Origin: Oscheius sp. JU75
Taxonomy: Eukaryota > Nematoda > Chromadorea > Rhabditida > Rhabditidae
Direction: 5' to 3'
Assembly: GCA_037178855.1 (NCBI GenBank)
Contig: JASJZC010000002.1
Span: 6,522,501 to 6,586,500 of the forward strand
DNA: 64,000 nt
In this document: one piece after another, positions 43,747 through 56,300 of the stretch
Layout of the letters: each line of letters opens with the position of its first letter
Numbering within the stretch: position 1 is the first letter of the stretch
The notes under the pieces: model-generated
What the model was told of the DNA's origin: nothing
Databases searched by the model: none
What the model saw: the letters and a program-made list of their open reading frames with translations, nothing else
Made by a program: the position numbers and the translations under genes

Positions 43747-45969
43747 ACTGTCAGACAGCCCTCACGAGCCAATTTCCTGGACTTTTGACATCCTGAGAGC
43801 AGATAGGAATGTTTACGAATTGATCTTCCTCGAGAATGTACATTGGGATGTTCAGTTCTGTGTTTAGACAAGCCTCTATTCAGAGACAGTGAGACACAGT
43901 AACAGTAACACAGAGACCAATAGACACAGAGGCAGAGAGGCAGTTCCTTCTGGAAACCTTAGAAATCGACGCAAAGGAGGAAATAATGGTTCCGTATTTG
44001 AACGGGAGTATGCCTTCTCTCGCCGGCAACCAATCCTATTATTGAGATTAATAAAACGCTCAAGGGGAGATCAAAGTTGATATTGTAACATTGTTTTTGC
44101 GATAAAGTCGATACAAACTCCAACTTTCTAACTTGTCATCAAGATGGTTGACTTGCGCTGTCCTGACAACCCTAACTCTCTAAGTTTTGTCAGTAGCACG
44201 CTGCCCATGTCTACAATTCAGTCACTGTCACTGTCTGTCCCCTCCCTATATTAGTCCTTCCCTCGTGTTGTCCTATCTCCCTCTTTCTGTAATAGCCAGA
44301 CACGTAGCTTTGGCCCCTTTGAAGTCGCCGCCCATTAAATCTCGAGACGACGGTTCCCTGCCGGTCGTTTGTCATAGTGTCATCCCCTTTTCTGGACTTT
44401 TGTCTCTGTCCAGAGGGAGAGGAGATAAGTACAAACATCGATCTGTCCGCTCTCTATTTGCACTGTCTCCTCGACCTCACTCTAGGAAAACTGTCATTAG
44501 CAATTCAAAGGCCCGGCCGCTGACTTCTTCTCAAAGAATTTTTTTATTGGATGACGGTAACCTTCTCTTTTCATACTTGAGGCAAATTGGGTTCCCAGCT
44601 CGACGGAACAGTTTTATCACTGTCATTTGTCTTATCTCTCACCTTGCTATCATAGACAAATGTTGTCATTTTATTGGGCCAGTGTCAACAGGGCCCAAAG
44701 CTCTCTTTTGTCTTTCTCGACAGAGCTTCGGCAAACGTCTTTAGCTTCAAATTTTTGTCCCTCTATTTGAGAATCCTACATTCTTCCATAGAATAGTTTT
44801 CGGCAGGTCTTCCGGAAAAAACTGGCAAACTCTGTCAACCTGTAATAGATACAGGCTGGCTCTCTCACTCTATAAAATTGTCTACAGCCGTAAAAAGTGT
44901 GAATGAGATCAGACACTGTCGAAGGTACGAACACATCTTGTCTCTTATACTGTCCCTGTAAGTCTATCAATGCGCAAAGTCTGTCAATTGGTCAGTGAGC
45001 TCATGTATTGTCAACAGACCATTGTATTGGGTCGGCCATTTCATTGTGGCAGTTCAAGCTTTGCCACTCTGTCACTGAAACAGTTTCATCTTCTGCCTAA
45101 CTTCTTCCTCTGTTCCCCTAGGAAAGCATTCAATCGTTGGAAAGATATCTTCTCTCCTCCTCTCCAATTCCACCAAGTGACCTCCCCTGGCCACCCCACC
45201 CGATCTAGCTGTCGTCTCTCTAATGGCCCCAGCCACTTGGAATAAACTGCCGGCCTTCCGAGATTTACTACTTTTCTTCTCCACGCTGCGTCTCTTCCAG
45301 ACTGTCTCTCACTCTCAGCCGGAGGGCGGGGCCTCGATCACAATCGCTTTGTCTCCAGACGGTGTGGTCCTTCTTTTCCCCGTTCCCTGTCACCCTCTAA
45401 AGTGAGTCACAATGTCCAGAAACGGTCAGCCGTTTTCTCCTTCCCGATCGATCAGCTCTAGATTCCAACCGACCCATAAATTTTACGGCGAGCGGCGCAT
45501 TTGAATGGGCTTTTTGACGATCACTCGGCCTTCTTCTCTCTCTTTTACTTTCGGACCAGACGCCCTCTTTACAGACCTTTCTGGACTGTTTTTTTTTGAG
45601 ATTTTCTCTGTCCCTTACCACCCGAAGTTTCGTAAAAGAGTCGTGACGTTGATCTACCCTGTAGTACCGAGCTGTGTCTCTATTCTAGTGCAGCCACGTT
45701 CGACTATGAGGGTGGATGGACCACGGTGCCTTTTCTCCTTTTTCTGACAGCATTTACATAACACATATGTCTATTGATATCCACTCAAAAAAGAAGGATG
45801 TAGGTTCTCGTCTTCTTTAATTGTCCGATGATAATAACTCTCCCCCTCACAAGAAATAGCCAGCTTTGTCACGTTGTCTACTTGCTGCAGCTCTATTCAG
45901 TTGAAGAATCCTGAAAATCAGAGCTATGAAGCTTATGGGTTGCGTCGTCTCTGATTCTTGTAGATTTAA

Positions 45970-46036
45970 TCGACGCGGGAGTCGAACCTGAGCTCTTTCG
46001 TCAAAGCGCTATAAACCGACTGAGCCATGCAGGCAA
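45970..46036 (-). other. tRNA-like relic
   Basis: The minus strand reads GCATGGCTCAGTCGGTTTAT and AGGTTCGACTCCCG at tRNA spacing, with a short CTTTGACGAAAG stem between. The acceptor ends do not pair. Confidence 0.45.
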
Positions 46037-46894
46037 AGGCCACGACGACTTTCTCCGGGGTAGCAAATCTACAAGCCTACTTTCCAAGCCTAAAGCGAGA
46101 TAAGGAAGTAGGTTACGAGCTGTTGAAAGAGCCCAGATCCACTAAGAAACGGCCATTCTAGAAGGCGAACCTGTTACTTTTCTTCAGCAACGTGACAGAG
46201 ACACCTGCTGTTCTCTATCTCTACTCCAGGCATCTTTACGACATCGTAAAAGGGTCCACAGCCAGCCAGCAGCGGAGAAGACGGTGGGATAAGTTATTCT
46301 CATCTCGATAACCACTGTTTCCACGGCTTCCCGGCAACGTACCATTGGGTGAGACGTCCTTTGGACGTAGCTATATTGAAATAAAAACTAGATCCACCAT
46401 CATTACAAGAGTTACCAATAGAATTCATCCTTCTGCTCAAGAACAATGCCATCAGATTTCGAGCTCCTATTTTGCGTCAATCTACGTCGAAGATCGCCAC
46501 CGATACGCTAACTCCAACATCTACGGTACCAAAACTTTTTTATACGTGGTGGAAATGAAACTGACCGCGTATTTGATGCCCGAAATATTTTTCGGCTTGT
46601 CGTTCAAGCTGTTAGCTGGCTTCTTCGCTGACTGCTGCTCGATCCAAAACTCCTCGGTTTCTTCCTCCTCTTCAATGTACTCTTCTTTCTCGTCAAAAAG
46701 TTAACTGTTATTCCATAGAATCCTTTCACTTTCGGCCAGCTCAGATCGCGCCCGCAGCTACCATTAGTCGAATGAGCGATGTAGAGAAGTTCAAAAACTC
46801 GTGACGGCGTCGACACGATCTGTTGCAACTTGGAAAGGTTGCTGTTGCACTTCGTCAGAAACGACCGCTGAAATCGAAGGCCATCCTGCTGATG

Positions 46895-47023
46895 GACCCC
46901 CCAAAACCTAGTTGACAAACTTCTTCGCATCAAAACCCAAGGTGTTCTACGAGCGTGGCGTCCGTAAGCTACCCATGAAATGGGCAGATGTGGTGCATGA
47001 TAATGGTGGTTACAACGAATGAA
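46895..47023 (+). pseudogene. Mariner-type transposase C-terminal remnant
   Basis: The plus strand reads LTNFFASKPKVFYERGVRKL then PMKWADVVHDNGGYNE and a stop at 47021-47023. The pattern FFxxKxxxFYxxGIxxLPxxWxxxxxxxGxY is the end of mariner transposases. A stop codon lies just before LTNFF and the catalytic region was not found, so only a broken tail remains. It sits just beyond the 3' end of TFIIF alpha. Confidence 0.55.
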
Positions 47024-47148
47024 AAAGTTGTTTGGAAGTCAAAAATGTTTACATTTGAAAAAGCGAAAAACCTAGTTGTCAACCCAATACATATGTGTGA
47101 AAATAAAGTATTCATTGTGATTTCAAAAGAACGAAATGTACAAAGTTA

Positions 47149-50100
47149 TCATCGAGCCAACTGGTTTCCGAGAGAGAAGAAGAGGACCTCTTTCTTGCCA
47201 ACCTTCTGCTTGAACTGCTGCGGTTCAATCGCCTTCAGGATGGCGGCCAGACGCGTCACAATCTCAGCCTTGGGCAGATCGCCACACTTGCCTTTGACCT
47301 TGCTCAGAAGCTCCTTCGTCGTGTGCGGCTTGCGGCGCAGGTACTTGCGCACTGTCTCCTCGTTCAGGCCCTCGTTGCTCCTACATTATTTTGTTATCAA
47401 AGTGAAAAGTAGGAGGCTTACACAGGTTCGGACTTGGACTTCTTGGCAGGATTGCTCTCGTCGCCAGCCTCTCCAGCCGGACGCTTCTTACCCTGTTCGA
47501 CTGACGAGGAGGGGAAGTCCTTGTTCTGGACGTTCTGAACGGGAATAATTGGTAAGTTTCTTTGTTTTTTTCAAAGACTCGTTTGCCATGCCAAAAACGG
47601 AATCTGTCTTGAGGCTGGAATGAGAACTTTTCTAAGTAACCGGAATGCTTTCAAGCTTTACTAGACTACATAAAAGAAGGTGCAAGGCCATTGCTGATTG
47701 ACAATATTGTGAAGGTTACTGTAACTATGACTAAGATCTGACAGGTTCAATGTCCAGTAAAAAACGCTGACCAAAAAAGGCTCAAACACTCTTCTACGGC
47801 GAGCAAGATGTTTTCATTTGCTCAGGTGAAATGGATTATCTATGGGCGACAAGAATAAGTAAGCGTCTAATTCCACTGACTAGATGTTCCACTCTAACTT
47901 TGTTATTGAGCTGCTGAACAGGCTGTGCTTCTTTCTCAAAAAGGTCATGTTTGGAATCTTTTAATAAGTGTAACGATCTCCCTACTACTAAAGCGCAATG
48001 GTGTTCATCTGTCCGTCGATGCGTCACCACGAAACAAAATCTGGCAAGTTATGGCGCAGTTGCGGCGCAGCCGCCTATTTTCGATAGATTTCTTTCTTTG
48101 GTTTTCTCCGAAGTCTCACTTCTTTTCGTATCAGTTTACGTTCTAAGTGGAGAAAAGTATAATCAGCAGTTTGCGTGCGAGAAACATCTGGAATCTGGCA
48201 GGAAAAGTAGCAAAAAATGTGGAAAACCGAAGTGGAAAACTTCAGAAAAGTTTTAAAATGCTCAAAACGGTGCGAAACATGCACTATTATTTTTGAACAG
48301 ACGATACATAGAAACTGAAACGCCTTGTTACAAAGATCTACCGCTTACTTTAGAAGATTAGAAAAACTCACGGGCATGAAGACGACAGACGAGACCTTTT
48401 CCTTGTCCGGATCGTCCGTGTCGGAACCGGACGAGTCACGGTCCTCCACGTCCGGATCTCCTTCCTCCTTCTTCGTCTCCCCGTTGAGGATCTTCCTCAC
48501 TGGAATTTTCAATTCATTTCAATAAAACAGAGACTAACTAATATCCTCATCTGAATCCGACTCGCTCTCATCGCTGTCCATCATCTTCTTCAGTCCGGAT
48601 TCGTCTCCAACGCCCACAAGCTCCTTTTCCATCTTCTCCTCCACTTTGACATCTTCTCGACTAAATTACGGTAATTAAAAAACTGTTTTTTAACAGAAAG
48701 CGCTTTTTAAAACTTTAGTTCGACTCGATAGGAGCATTTTGGTAAGTTGCCACAGGCTGGCCACAACGGCCTAACATTTGCAACTATGGTCACAGCTAAT
48801 TCTCTCCCTAACATATGTCTACGTGATATCTCCCCTTTAAAGGCTGCGCCCATCCTCATAAAAGACCAATAATTATCTGTCTGGACAGGCAGTCTGGGTC
48901 ACACACACCCTCTCTTTCATCTTGATCTCTCTTTACACGCTTTTCCCAGTCGTTCCGTCCCTTTTCAGCGCGTCATTTCGCCCCGTCTCTTGAGGACAAA
49001 AAAACTCGAATGTACTCTGATCCCCCGGATCGGAGAGAGTACAGCTGTCTGTCTCTGTCTCTCTCATTCCCCCACTGTGAGAGAGCAAGTCTCGACAGCC
49101 TGCTGGATCGCCGGCTGCTCTTTCCATGCAGCCATTTTGTTTCTATCTGATCGATGACCTCGGGGACAACACAGATGTTTTTCGTTTTGTTTTTAGAGGT
49201 ATAGAAAGTGGATGTTTTGACAAAAATTTTTATGTAGGTATTGCTATTTTGTAGCTTCCAAGAAACACTTCAATTATTTCACTATCCCCGTTGTTTTAAG
49301 CCACAAAGAACGGGCTACTGTATAAACTACCCACCCGAGACACAGCGCTACTCGTGCTTTTGTGTACAGTCCAACGGTATTGTCAGAAGGATTTCCAATT
49401 ATTACTTTATCCCATAGTTTTCAGTACTATACCAAAAGGGTTCCGTCCTATTTACGAGCCGCAAAAAGGTGCCACTTTCCTTTAAAACGCAGCTACATAT
49501 AGCTATTTTTCTAGACAGTTTTATGACTAAAGAGGGACTTCTCAGCAAGCATTTCTGAGCAGTTTGCCAGGTAGAAGTTGCGCTGTCTAACATCTTTAGG
49601 AAATCCATAATCTTTGATCTCTCACGCCAACAAGAGAATCACATTGCGCTCATAAAAGGAGAATATGAACACGTTGGGACAATTGGCCAGAATTTGGAGA
49701 TCGATCATCGCCACTATTCTAAACTTCAAGTACTACAGGAAGAGAAACTCGCAAATGTCCGAAAGATCATATAATTCCCTCACAACAAAGTTCACAACTA
49801 GAGGACATGTTCACTGGTCAGAGAGTAGACTTTACTGTAAACACTCTCTCCCCGTTAGACAGAAAAAGGTCATTGATAAATTCTCCCACGTGCGTTTCGT
49901 CTCTAAAAGTCGTTCGATGCCATTACGAGAAACATTTCTTTAAAAAACGAAGCTTAATCATCGCGGCCCCTTCGCCACATTCCAGACATAGCGCACTTTT
50001 ATAGGAGCGGAGAGCAGACCGAGCTGGCTACAATGAAGACGCCCAAGCAGAGGACCATCTGGCTGGTTCGACATGGAGAACGCGCGGACAACATCGACCC

Positions 50101-53100
50101 AAGCTGGAAGAAGACGGCGCTGCGATGGGACGACCCGTGCTTGAGGTGGGTTTGGACAAAGAGTGAGAGGAACACAAAACTTGTTGAACGGTTCGGCCAG
50201 TAATTGACTGTTCACTGTTGACCTTAGATGAACCAGGTACAAAGCAATACGCTTCAAAATCTCTACATGCTTTTCAGTTTATTTCCTAGCTAAAAAGTAA
50301 GTATTTTCACTCATTCTTGACGTCGTCACACAGCTGTTTCCTCCCTCAAACTTCCTCCTAAAATCACCTGTTTTTCCAGCGCTCGAGGCCACCAGCAGGC
50401 TCATGAGGTTGGTCAGCATTTGAAGAACGAGAAAATTGACATGGTCTTCACGTCTCCCTTCACCCGATGTCTGCAGACGACGGCCGGAATCCTCTCCTCT
50501 CGATCGACTCACCCGATCATTTTTATCGAGCCCGGTTTCGGAGAGTCGCTGAATGCGTGCATGGATCCGCCGGGCAGTCCGTCGGACGAGGAAATCGAGA
50601 AGATTCTCAAGACGGATCCAAACTACGAGCCCTGTTTCACCAAGCTGCCGCCGGAAGACGGTACGGATGCCGGTTGCTCTGATAGGATTGGACTCACGCT
50701 GAGACAGATTTTGGCTCGCTACCCGCACAAAAACATCCTCATAGTTAGTCATGGATCGCCAATCGCCGCCTGTCATCTTGAGCTCCAGAAGAGCTGGCGC
50801 TATGTCGGACAGTGCACTATTGGTGAGTTCGAATCGATTTTTGCTCGAAAATGCGTTACAAATACCAATTTTTAATGGTTGTAACTACGTTTTTTTGATA
50901 GCCCATAGATTTCTACGAAACAAGCTCAGATTTAAATTGAAAAATATGCGGGAGTTGGAGAGTCAAACAACAAATGCTCTACTCGAAACTCGCGGTTTAT
51001 AATAGACAGAACTAGAAGGTTATTTAGTCAAACTAGCCAGGCCAAGAGTGTGAGAATGACAAGGCGCTTGACGAAGCAATACGGTTAAGAACCCCTAATG
51101 CTTCAGGAGATAACCAAGAAGATACGGGAGAGACGCCATCATGATTCCGAATCAGTAAGGGTGAGACCCGCACTGTTTCGGTTAGACAGTATGGGTTTTA
51201 CGACAGTTTGGCAACAAATTACTTTTCTGTTACGATACTACTACTCAAACAAGGTAATTTCAGGCAAGATAATCCAAGACAGCCAAGGCTTCCACTGTCA
51301 GTTCTACGGCTCAAAGGACCATCTCTCAGACAAGGAGAATCTGCACGACGTACAAACGCAGGAAAAAGCCCCGGACCATCTGCCCCTCTACTGTGATACG
51401 AAAATGTGATCTCTTGACAGGAAAAAACCCACTCTGAATCGGATCCACTGTCGGTCATGTAGTCGTACTCGCGACCCTCGTCCTCGCCGTCCGACGACTC
51501 GTACTTGGCCACATCTTCCGAGTTCTCGACTCGCTGCCGCTTATCCTTGCGGGTTTTGGCAGCAGCCTTCGTCTTCTTCTTAGCCTTCTTCTCGCCAGCT
51601 CCGTCTACATCATCCTCGTTACGCTCGTCGTCCTCTTCGTCCGAGCTGTAGCCGTCTTTGATTTTCTGTAGAAAGAAAATAGTAATTTTTTTTTTAACAT
51701 TTTTTCCCATAACAATAAGGCAAATCTGGCTTGAAAACAGCAGGTAGAATCACTTTTCCTGGTAGGGTATTCGTACCCGTGACTTATTTTTCCAAATCAG
51801 TACATTACCACTGCGCTAAGTGTACTATTCGTTGAAAGTGGTATAATTTTACGCGGAAATGAATAAACTAAGTTTTCAAAAAAATAGAAAAGAAGATAAG
51901 AACGAGGAGAATTTTCTTGTGGCTGACCATTTCAACTCTCACAAGTTCTAGAACAAAATCAGTTTTCCCCCTAAGTCGGAGAGCCTCGACTACTTTCTGC
52001 AGGCCCCAAAGACTCTCCTTCTGCTTTTTCCGAGCTCAACTACCCCAAGAGAAATGTTGGATCGATCAGACAAGTTTGAAGGGTAGCTGTGTGCCTTTCC
52101 GAGCTTAGCGCATTGCTAAAACGCGCGTTTTCGGCCTGTTCGGTGGCTATTCACCAAAATAATGTCCCAGTGATGGGAAATGGTGGTTCAAAATTTTTTG
52201 TTGCTTTTCTTCTGCGTACATCTTTTGAGGATTTCAAAAAAAAAGGACACACCAGATGGGCATTCTTGGCCGTCTGAATCTCCTTCTCCTCCTCATCTCC
52301 CTTTACCTGCGAGAGGATTTGGGCCTTTAAGGCGAACTGATTCATGACCTTGTTTCTCTGCTGGAATCTTTCCTCGGCGGCATCCGCATCGAGTGTCTTG
52401 TGCGTGATGGCCTGCGAGAAGCGGTGCATTTCGTCAATCTGTAACCCATTTTTACTCTAAAAGTGGCCAGAAACAACCTTGTGAGCATGAAACTCGTCGC
52501 CCTGCTTCATGAAGATCCAGTAGTCAGCATGGCCGTCTCCCTCGCGGATGCTGTTGAACTTGCGCTCACGCTTGTCGTTATCCTGGAAGTTCAGACGCCA
52601 GGGCTGATGATCCAAATTGTAGTGACGGGCCTGTCGGCCGTACTTCTTGCGGCGAGCCTCATCCCTCGCAGCTTTGCCATATTCGGTGCCCTCACCGTAT
52701 TCCTGGACGGACTGATTGCTCAGCACGACGTTCTTGTTGTCCTCGCGCTCCATGTGCACGTTGTTGGCCGCTGTCCATCTGCAAGATGGGGGTTTTAGGT
52801 AAGGAAAAGGGACAAATTACTTAGCAGGATCGACATTATCGGCCTGATTGAACTTCAGAATGGACCATCTCTTTAGATCATCTTTCCTGAAAGCAGTGAA
52901 TTGAAGAAGTAGTAGAGTAAAAACGCGATTTCAAGCAAACGTTTATTGAAACAAAAGTAGTCTACGGCTAAATCCCTTTCTCCGACATATAAATTAGCAT
53001 GTTCGACAATTCTGTGGTGGCGCTGTGCCGTGGCTTCAATTCGGGAATTAAGGTTGGTCTACGGCTAGAGAACGGTAAAACCAATAAGTTAGCCAGCAAA

Positions 53101-53445
53101 AAACCTTCAGAAAATTCAATGTGAGAGCTAGAGAAGGTTTTAGAACCGGCATTCGAAAAGCTCTCAATGGGATGTTCAATGAAGAACTAAGCTACCGATT
53201 TAAACAGGAAGACTATCAATGGCTCGATTTCTGACTGCACTGGTGATAAAACTCTAACAGCAACTGTGAGCCAGAGCTAAAGAATGAAAATTTCAGCACT
53301 CTTCCAGAGAGGCGGTTGCTATAATTTCAGGTACTTTTGTTGCCGAAGTCATCTACAAAAGTAAAAAAAAAACTTACGGAGCGATGCGTATGACAAACTC
53401 CTGCTTCTGACCGACTTGCTGCTGTGGTGGCAGTGAGCCTGACAT
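47149..53445 (-). CDS. Transcription factor IIF subunit alpha (RAP74)
   Basis: The ATG at 53445 starts MSGSLPPQQQVGQKQEFVIR. The dimerisation domain follows, with KRWSILKFNQADNVDPAKW, ARDEARRKKYGRQARHYNLD, QPWRLNF and then FSQAITHKTLDADAAEERFQ, as in TFIIF alpha. A charged middle part (SSDEEDDERNEDDVD, KKAKKKTKAAAKTRKDKRQR and serine/acid blocks) leads to the C-terminal winged helix VRKYLRRKPHTTKELLSKVK, stop at 47149. TFIIF binds RNA polymerase II, acts in initiation and elongation, and recruits the CTD phosphatase FCP1 through that winged helix. One large intron (about 48660-51435) holds a complete antisense gene. Another holds a tRNA-like relic. SCO1 lies upstream on the same strand, its stop only 161 bp from this ATG. 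A TTGTAACAG acceptor sits 15 bp before the ATG, which suggests a downstream operon gene. Confidence 0.92.
50033..51409 (+). CDS. Histidine-phosphatase (phosphoglycerate mutase-like) protein, nested
   Basis: Three exons (50033-50145, 50380-50822, 51264-51409) give 702 bp and 233 residues in frame. The catalytic motif is WLVRHGERADN, followed by VFTSPFTRCLQTTAG (second arginine), FGESLNACMD and the second histidine in ILIVSHGSPIAACH. These are all catalytic parts of the histidine phosphatase superfamily. The nearest relatives in layout are the small UBASH3/ecdysteroid-phosphatase-like proteins common in nematodes. The substrate is unknown. The tail CQFYGSKDHLSDKENLHDVQ has no known motif. The whole gene lies inside a TFIIF alpha intron on the other strand. 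Its stop codon is only about 25 bp from the neighbouring TFIIF exon, so its 3' UTR must overlap that exon in antisense. Confidence 0.87.
51760..51829 (-). other. tRNA-like relic in a TFIIF alpha intron
   Basis: The minus strand reads ACTTAGCGCAGTGGTAATG and CACGGGTACGAATACCC. The B box has GTACGA in place of GTTCGA. The length is near that of a tRNA. It lies on the sense strand of the host. Confidence 0.45.
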
Positions 53446-53606
53446 CTTTTTGGATTCCTGTTACAATTTTCTACACAAAATCTAACACGTCAAAAAGGTA
53501 CGGTTTCTGAAGCAACAGGCGTTAAAAAGTTCACAATGCGCTAGAAATAATTTAACAAAAACAACCTCCTAAAAATCAACAAAAACTACGAAATTATGAC
53601 AATAGC

Positions 53607-55176
53607 TCACAGATTGAAAATACCCTTCTTTTGGCCTAACTGATGTTTCAGCACCTTCACCTCGATCACGTTGGCGATTTCTTCGGCTCTTCTAGAATTT
53701 TTACCATTTTATAATGGAAAAAAAGCGGGAAAGTACCTATTCTGTCCGTAGTAGTCGTGGAAATTGCCGTCCGGGTCGATGAGGTACATGATCACGGTGT
53801 GGTCTACGATATAGTCATCGGGAGTCGTCTTGGGGCCTTGGCTGTGGTAGACGCGGAACGTCTTAGCCACTGCATCTACCTGGAAGTTGGACTCTACTAT
53901 AAAAATGGCGGAAAATTAAATTGGAAAGTCATTTTACAATAGCCTACTGTCGCTGTCAACCTATTTCTCTCTTTTAGCATAGCATTTTATTTCATCCTAT
54001 CCAGCCTGTTTTTGTCAAACGCTCCTGTCAATTTCATTTAGTGCTCATTTAGTAGCTTAAACTGTCCTGACTTGTTTTGTCAACTCTGAGCAAGGATAAT
54101 ACATGACAGAAAAGTTCACGAGCATACACCTCTTGCAAATTAGTTATAAGAAGTCGGATAGAATATTCTCTAATACGACCTCTCTTCCTCGTTTTTCTCG
54201 TGAAAGGCTACACAAATCCTACCTGCTCTTGTGAGCCAGTAAACCCTCGTAATTTCGGCGAAAACTCTGAACAATATTGCTTCACTCGGGCGACTGTGTC
54301 TCTCGTCGGATCCACGGAAATGAAGACCGGTACCACCTTGACTGGATCCTTCGGCTTGTTGTCCAGAATGTCCACAACCTAATTTTTGTTCTTTGCACTC
54401 ATGAAAAGTGGAAAAGTACCTTGATCATCTTCTCGATCTCATCCGGACAGATATCAGGACAGTGTGTGAATCCGAAGTACATTAAGAGCCAGTTGCCCTT
54501 CAACTCTTCCGATCCCTCGAGTTTCCCGTCGACATTGACGAGCTCCCACGGCCCTCCGATTCTGGCCTTTCCTGCCGTCAATTTGCGTTGTTTCTCTCGC
54601 TCGTCTAGCCTCTAAAAATGATGTTTTTTTACATGAGATAAAAAAATACAATTTTTCTGATATAGAGAAGGGCGGCCAGACAGGAGCCTCCGATGGCGAA
54701 CGTGGCTGCCACAATTTTCCAGTTGAAGAGGCTCCCTCCTCTTTCGTGGGCTGCTCTCTAAAATACAAAATTTGTGAAGAAAATACCAGAAAAACGAACC
54801 TCGCTAGCCTTCCTGAAGTTCATGAAGTTCTTGTCAACCTCCTCGGCGCTCTTGTCCATCTCGCCCTTGAAATCCGTCTTCAGCTTCTCGCTCAGCTTGT
54901 CCAATTCCTCCTGGAGATCATCTTTCGGCGGTTTTAAACTGAAAAAATTTTAATTCGGGTGGAATTGATAGAAAAAAACTTACCTGGAAGCTAAAAACCG
55001 CCTTGTTAGGAGTCGATTTGACTGAACTAGCGTCCTGATCACTGAAGAACGCAACATGAGGCGCTAAAAACGGGTAAATATCGTAGATTTGTCGATGGAA
55101 ATGAGAGAAGTCTGTCAGAAGGTCCAACGTTGGCAAAGAGACGGAAATTTTTGCCGATTCGAATTTCTCGCTGCAT
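53607..55176 (-). CDS. sco-1: SCO1-type copper chaperone for cytochrome c oxidase
   Basis: The ATG at 55176 starts [20 protein letters not shown], a good mitochondrial presequence. A coiled linker ([20 protein letters not shown]) and one membrane helix ([19 protein letters not shown]) follow. The thioredoxin-like domain has [33 protein letters not shown] with the copper-binding Cxxx[20 protein letters not shown], and [18 protein letters not shown] with the copper-binding histidine. The stop is at 53607. The protein sits in the inner mitochondrial membrane and delivers copper to the CuA site of COX2. One intron near the start is 37 bp. The first exon rests on frame and presequence quality; other starts are possible. 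TFIIF alpha follows 161 bp downstream. Confidence 0.9.
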
Positions 55177-56139
55177 AAATATTGAGATGGGAAATATTTT
55201 CGCTCTGGGACCCAGCGGAGCAAAGACAAAGACTAAATGTCGTAGAAAAGCAATAGAAACCTTGGAAAACAAATCTTGTTTATAAAACTTTTAATAAATA
55301 AGCATACAAACATTGGATTTTGACCAGTTTTACTTATTTTGTTGGCTGTACGGCTAGGTTACCTTTTTTTGTAGTAATCTGGGACAGAATAAAGTCTGAA
55401 CATGTGGAAGAAACACGGAAAAGTGAGACTGACCTCTGAAAAGATTGTTTTTCAGATGTTCGAACGCGCGCAAAAGCAGTAACCTGATTTTCCGGCAGTA
55501 AGTTCAAATTGCAAAGCCGTGTCAAAACTTCATAATATCTAGTGATTTTTCCTGGGTTTCTTTCCCTCAAACTCAGTTTAAGAAGGTTGCTAGAAAGAAC
55601 TTTTGGCCGGGAAATGGGAAAATTTTATCTTCAAAGAGCTTTATCTGCTCTACAACTTTGCAGAACATCACAAACTTGAAAAGCTGTGAATCCATAAAAC
55701 GCCGCGAATTGTACCATACCCCCTGTTCACGCCTCATTCTCGTATCCGTTTATTGCCCAGCAGTCATTTAATGCGGAAATAGAACAACCGAGTGGATGGT
55801 GAAAATTATAGGCCGTTGGTGGAGAGAGCCTCAATTGCAGCAGCCAGGGTGACAGCCAACCCATAATTCTGTTCCGGAGAATGAGTCTGCTCGACGTGTT
55901 CCGAAACCAGGTAAATCTCGCTCTCGCCCCCTCTATTTCGAGTTAGCCCCCAAGTATGCTTCTCCCAAAACAATGTGTCAGATTGACTGGTCCTTTAATA
56001 CTAAATGGGCTGGAATGAAGCCGTCGTCTATCGTATGGATACCACTCCGGAAATCACCTAGAATCTCTGTTTTTGTCTCTTTGTTCTAGCAAATAACCTG
56101 TACTCTCCCTGCAAAACTTGCCTTTCGACCTGGCCAATA

Positions 56140-56300
56140 GAGTAGAGAGACGAGAGTTTCTGATGACGAGTCGTTCGGAGAGCATCGTTTAGAATAACTT
56201 CAAAGAGGCGATCATGCTTGCCAGGAATTGACAGGTCACCATAGCAGAATCCTCTTACAGTGACTTGCATAATCTGGCAAGCAGAGAGTTTATTCTACCC
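56140..56300. repeat. Foldback element, family A copy 4
   Basis: The reverse complement of 56145-56240 reads CCTGTCAATTCCTGGCAAGC, then CTTTGAAGTTATTCTAAACG and ATGCTCTCCGAACGACTCGT, matching the 6.6-kb copy. The right side repeats ATAATCTGGCAAGCAG and TTCTACCCGATGCTTGG. An open frame of 70 codons on the minus strand here is this repeat in translation, not a gene. Confidence 0.55.

Larger units (their letters stand above)
41608..47148. other. Gene-poor stretch
   Basis: About 5.5 kb with a foldback (41650-41890), a possible two-exon small gene (42431-43746), a diverged direct repeat of about 70 bp (about 43560-43640 and 43975-44060, core TCTCTCGCCG...TTATTGAG), one tRNA-like relic (45970), and a mariner fragment at the right end. 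Microsatellite lies near 43250 and 43880-43940. Confidence 0.4.

Noticed and set aside
55812-55920. Minus-strand exon-like piece EIYLVSEHVEQTHSPEQNYG, or plus-strand MSLLDVFRNQ with a donor
   Set aside because: Neither strand can be joined to further exons or to a known family.
56058-56270. Open frame on the minus strand that looks like a 70-residue protein
   Set aside because: Its DNA matches the foldback family A copies at 6.6 and 38.5 kb, so it is a translated repeat.
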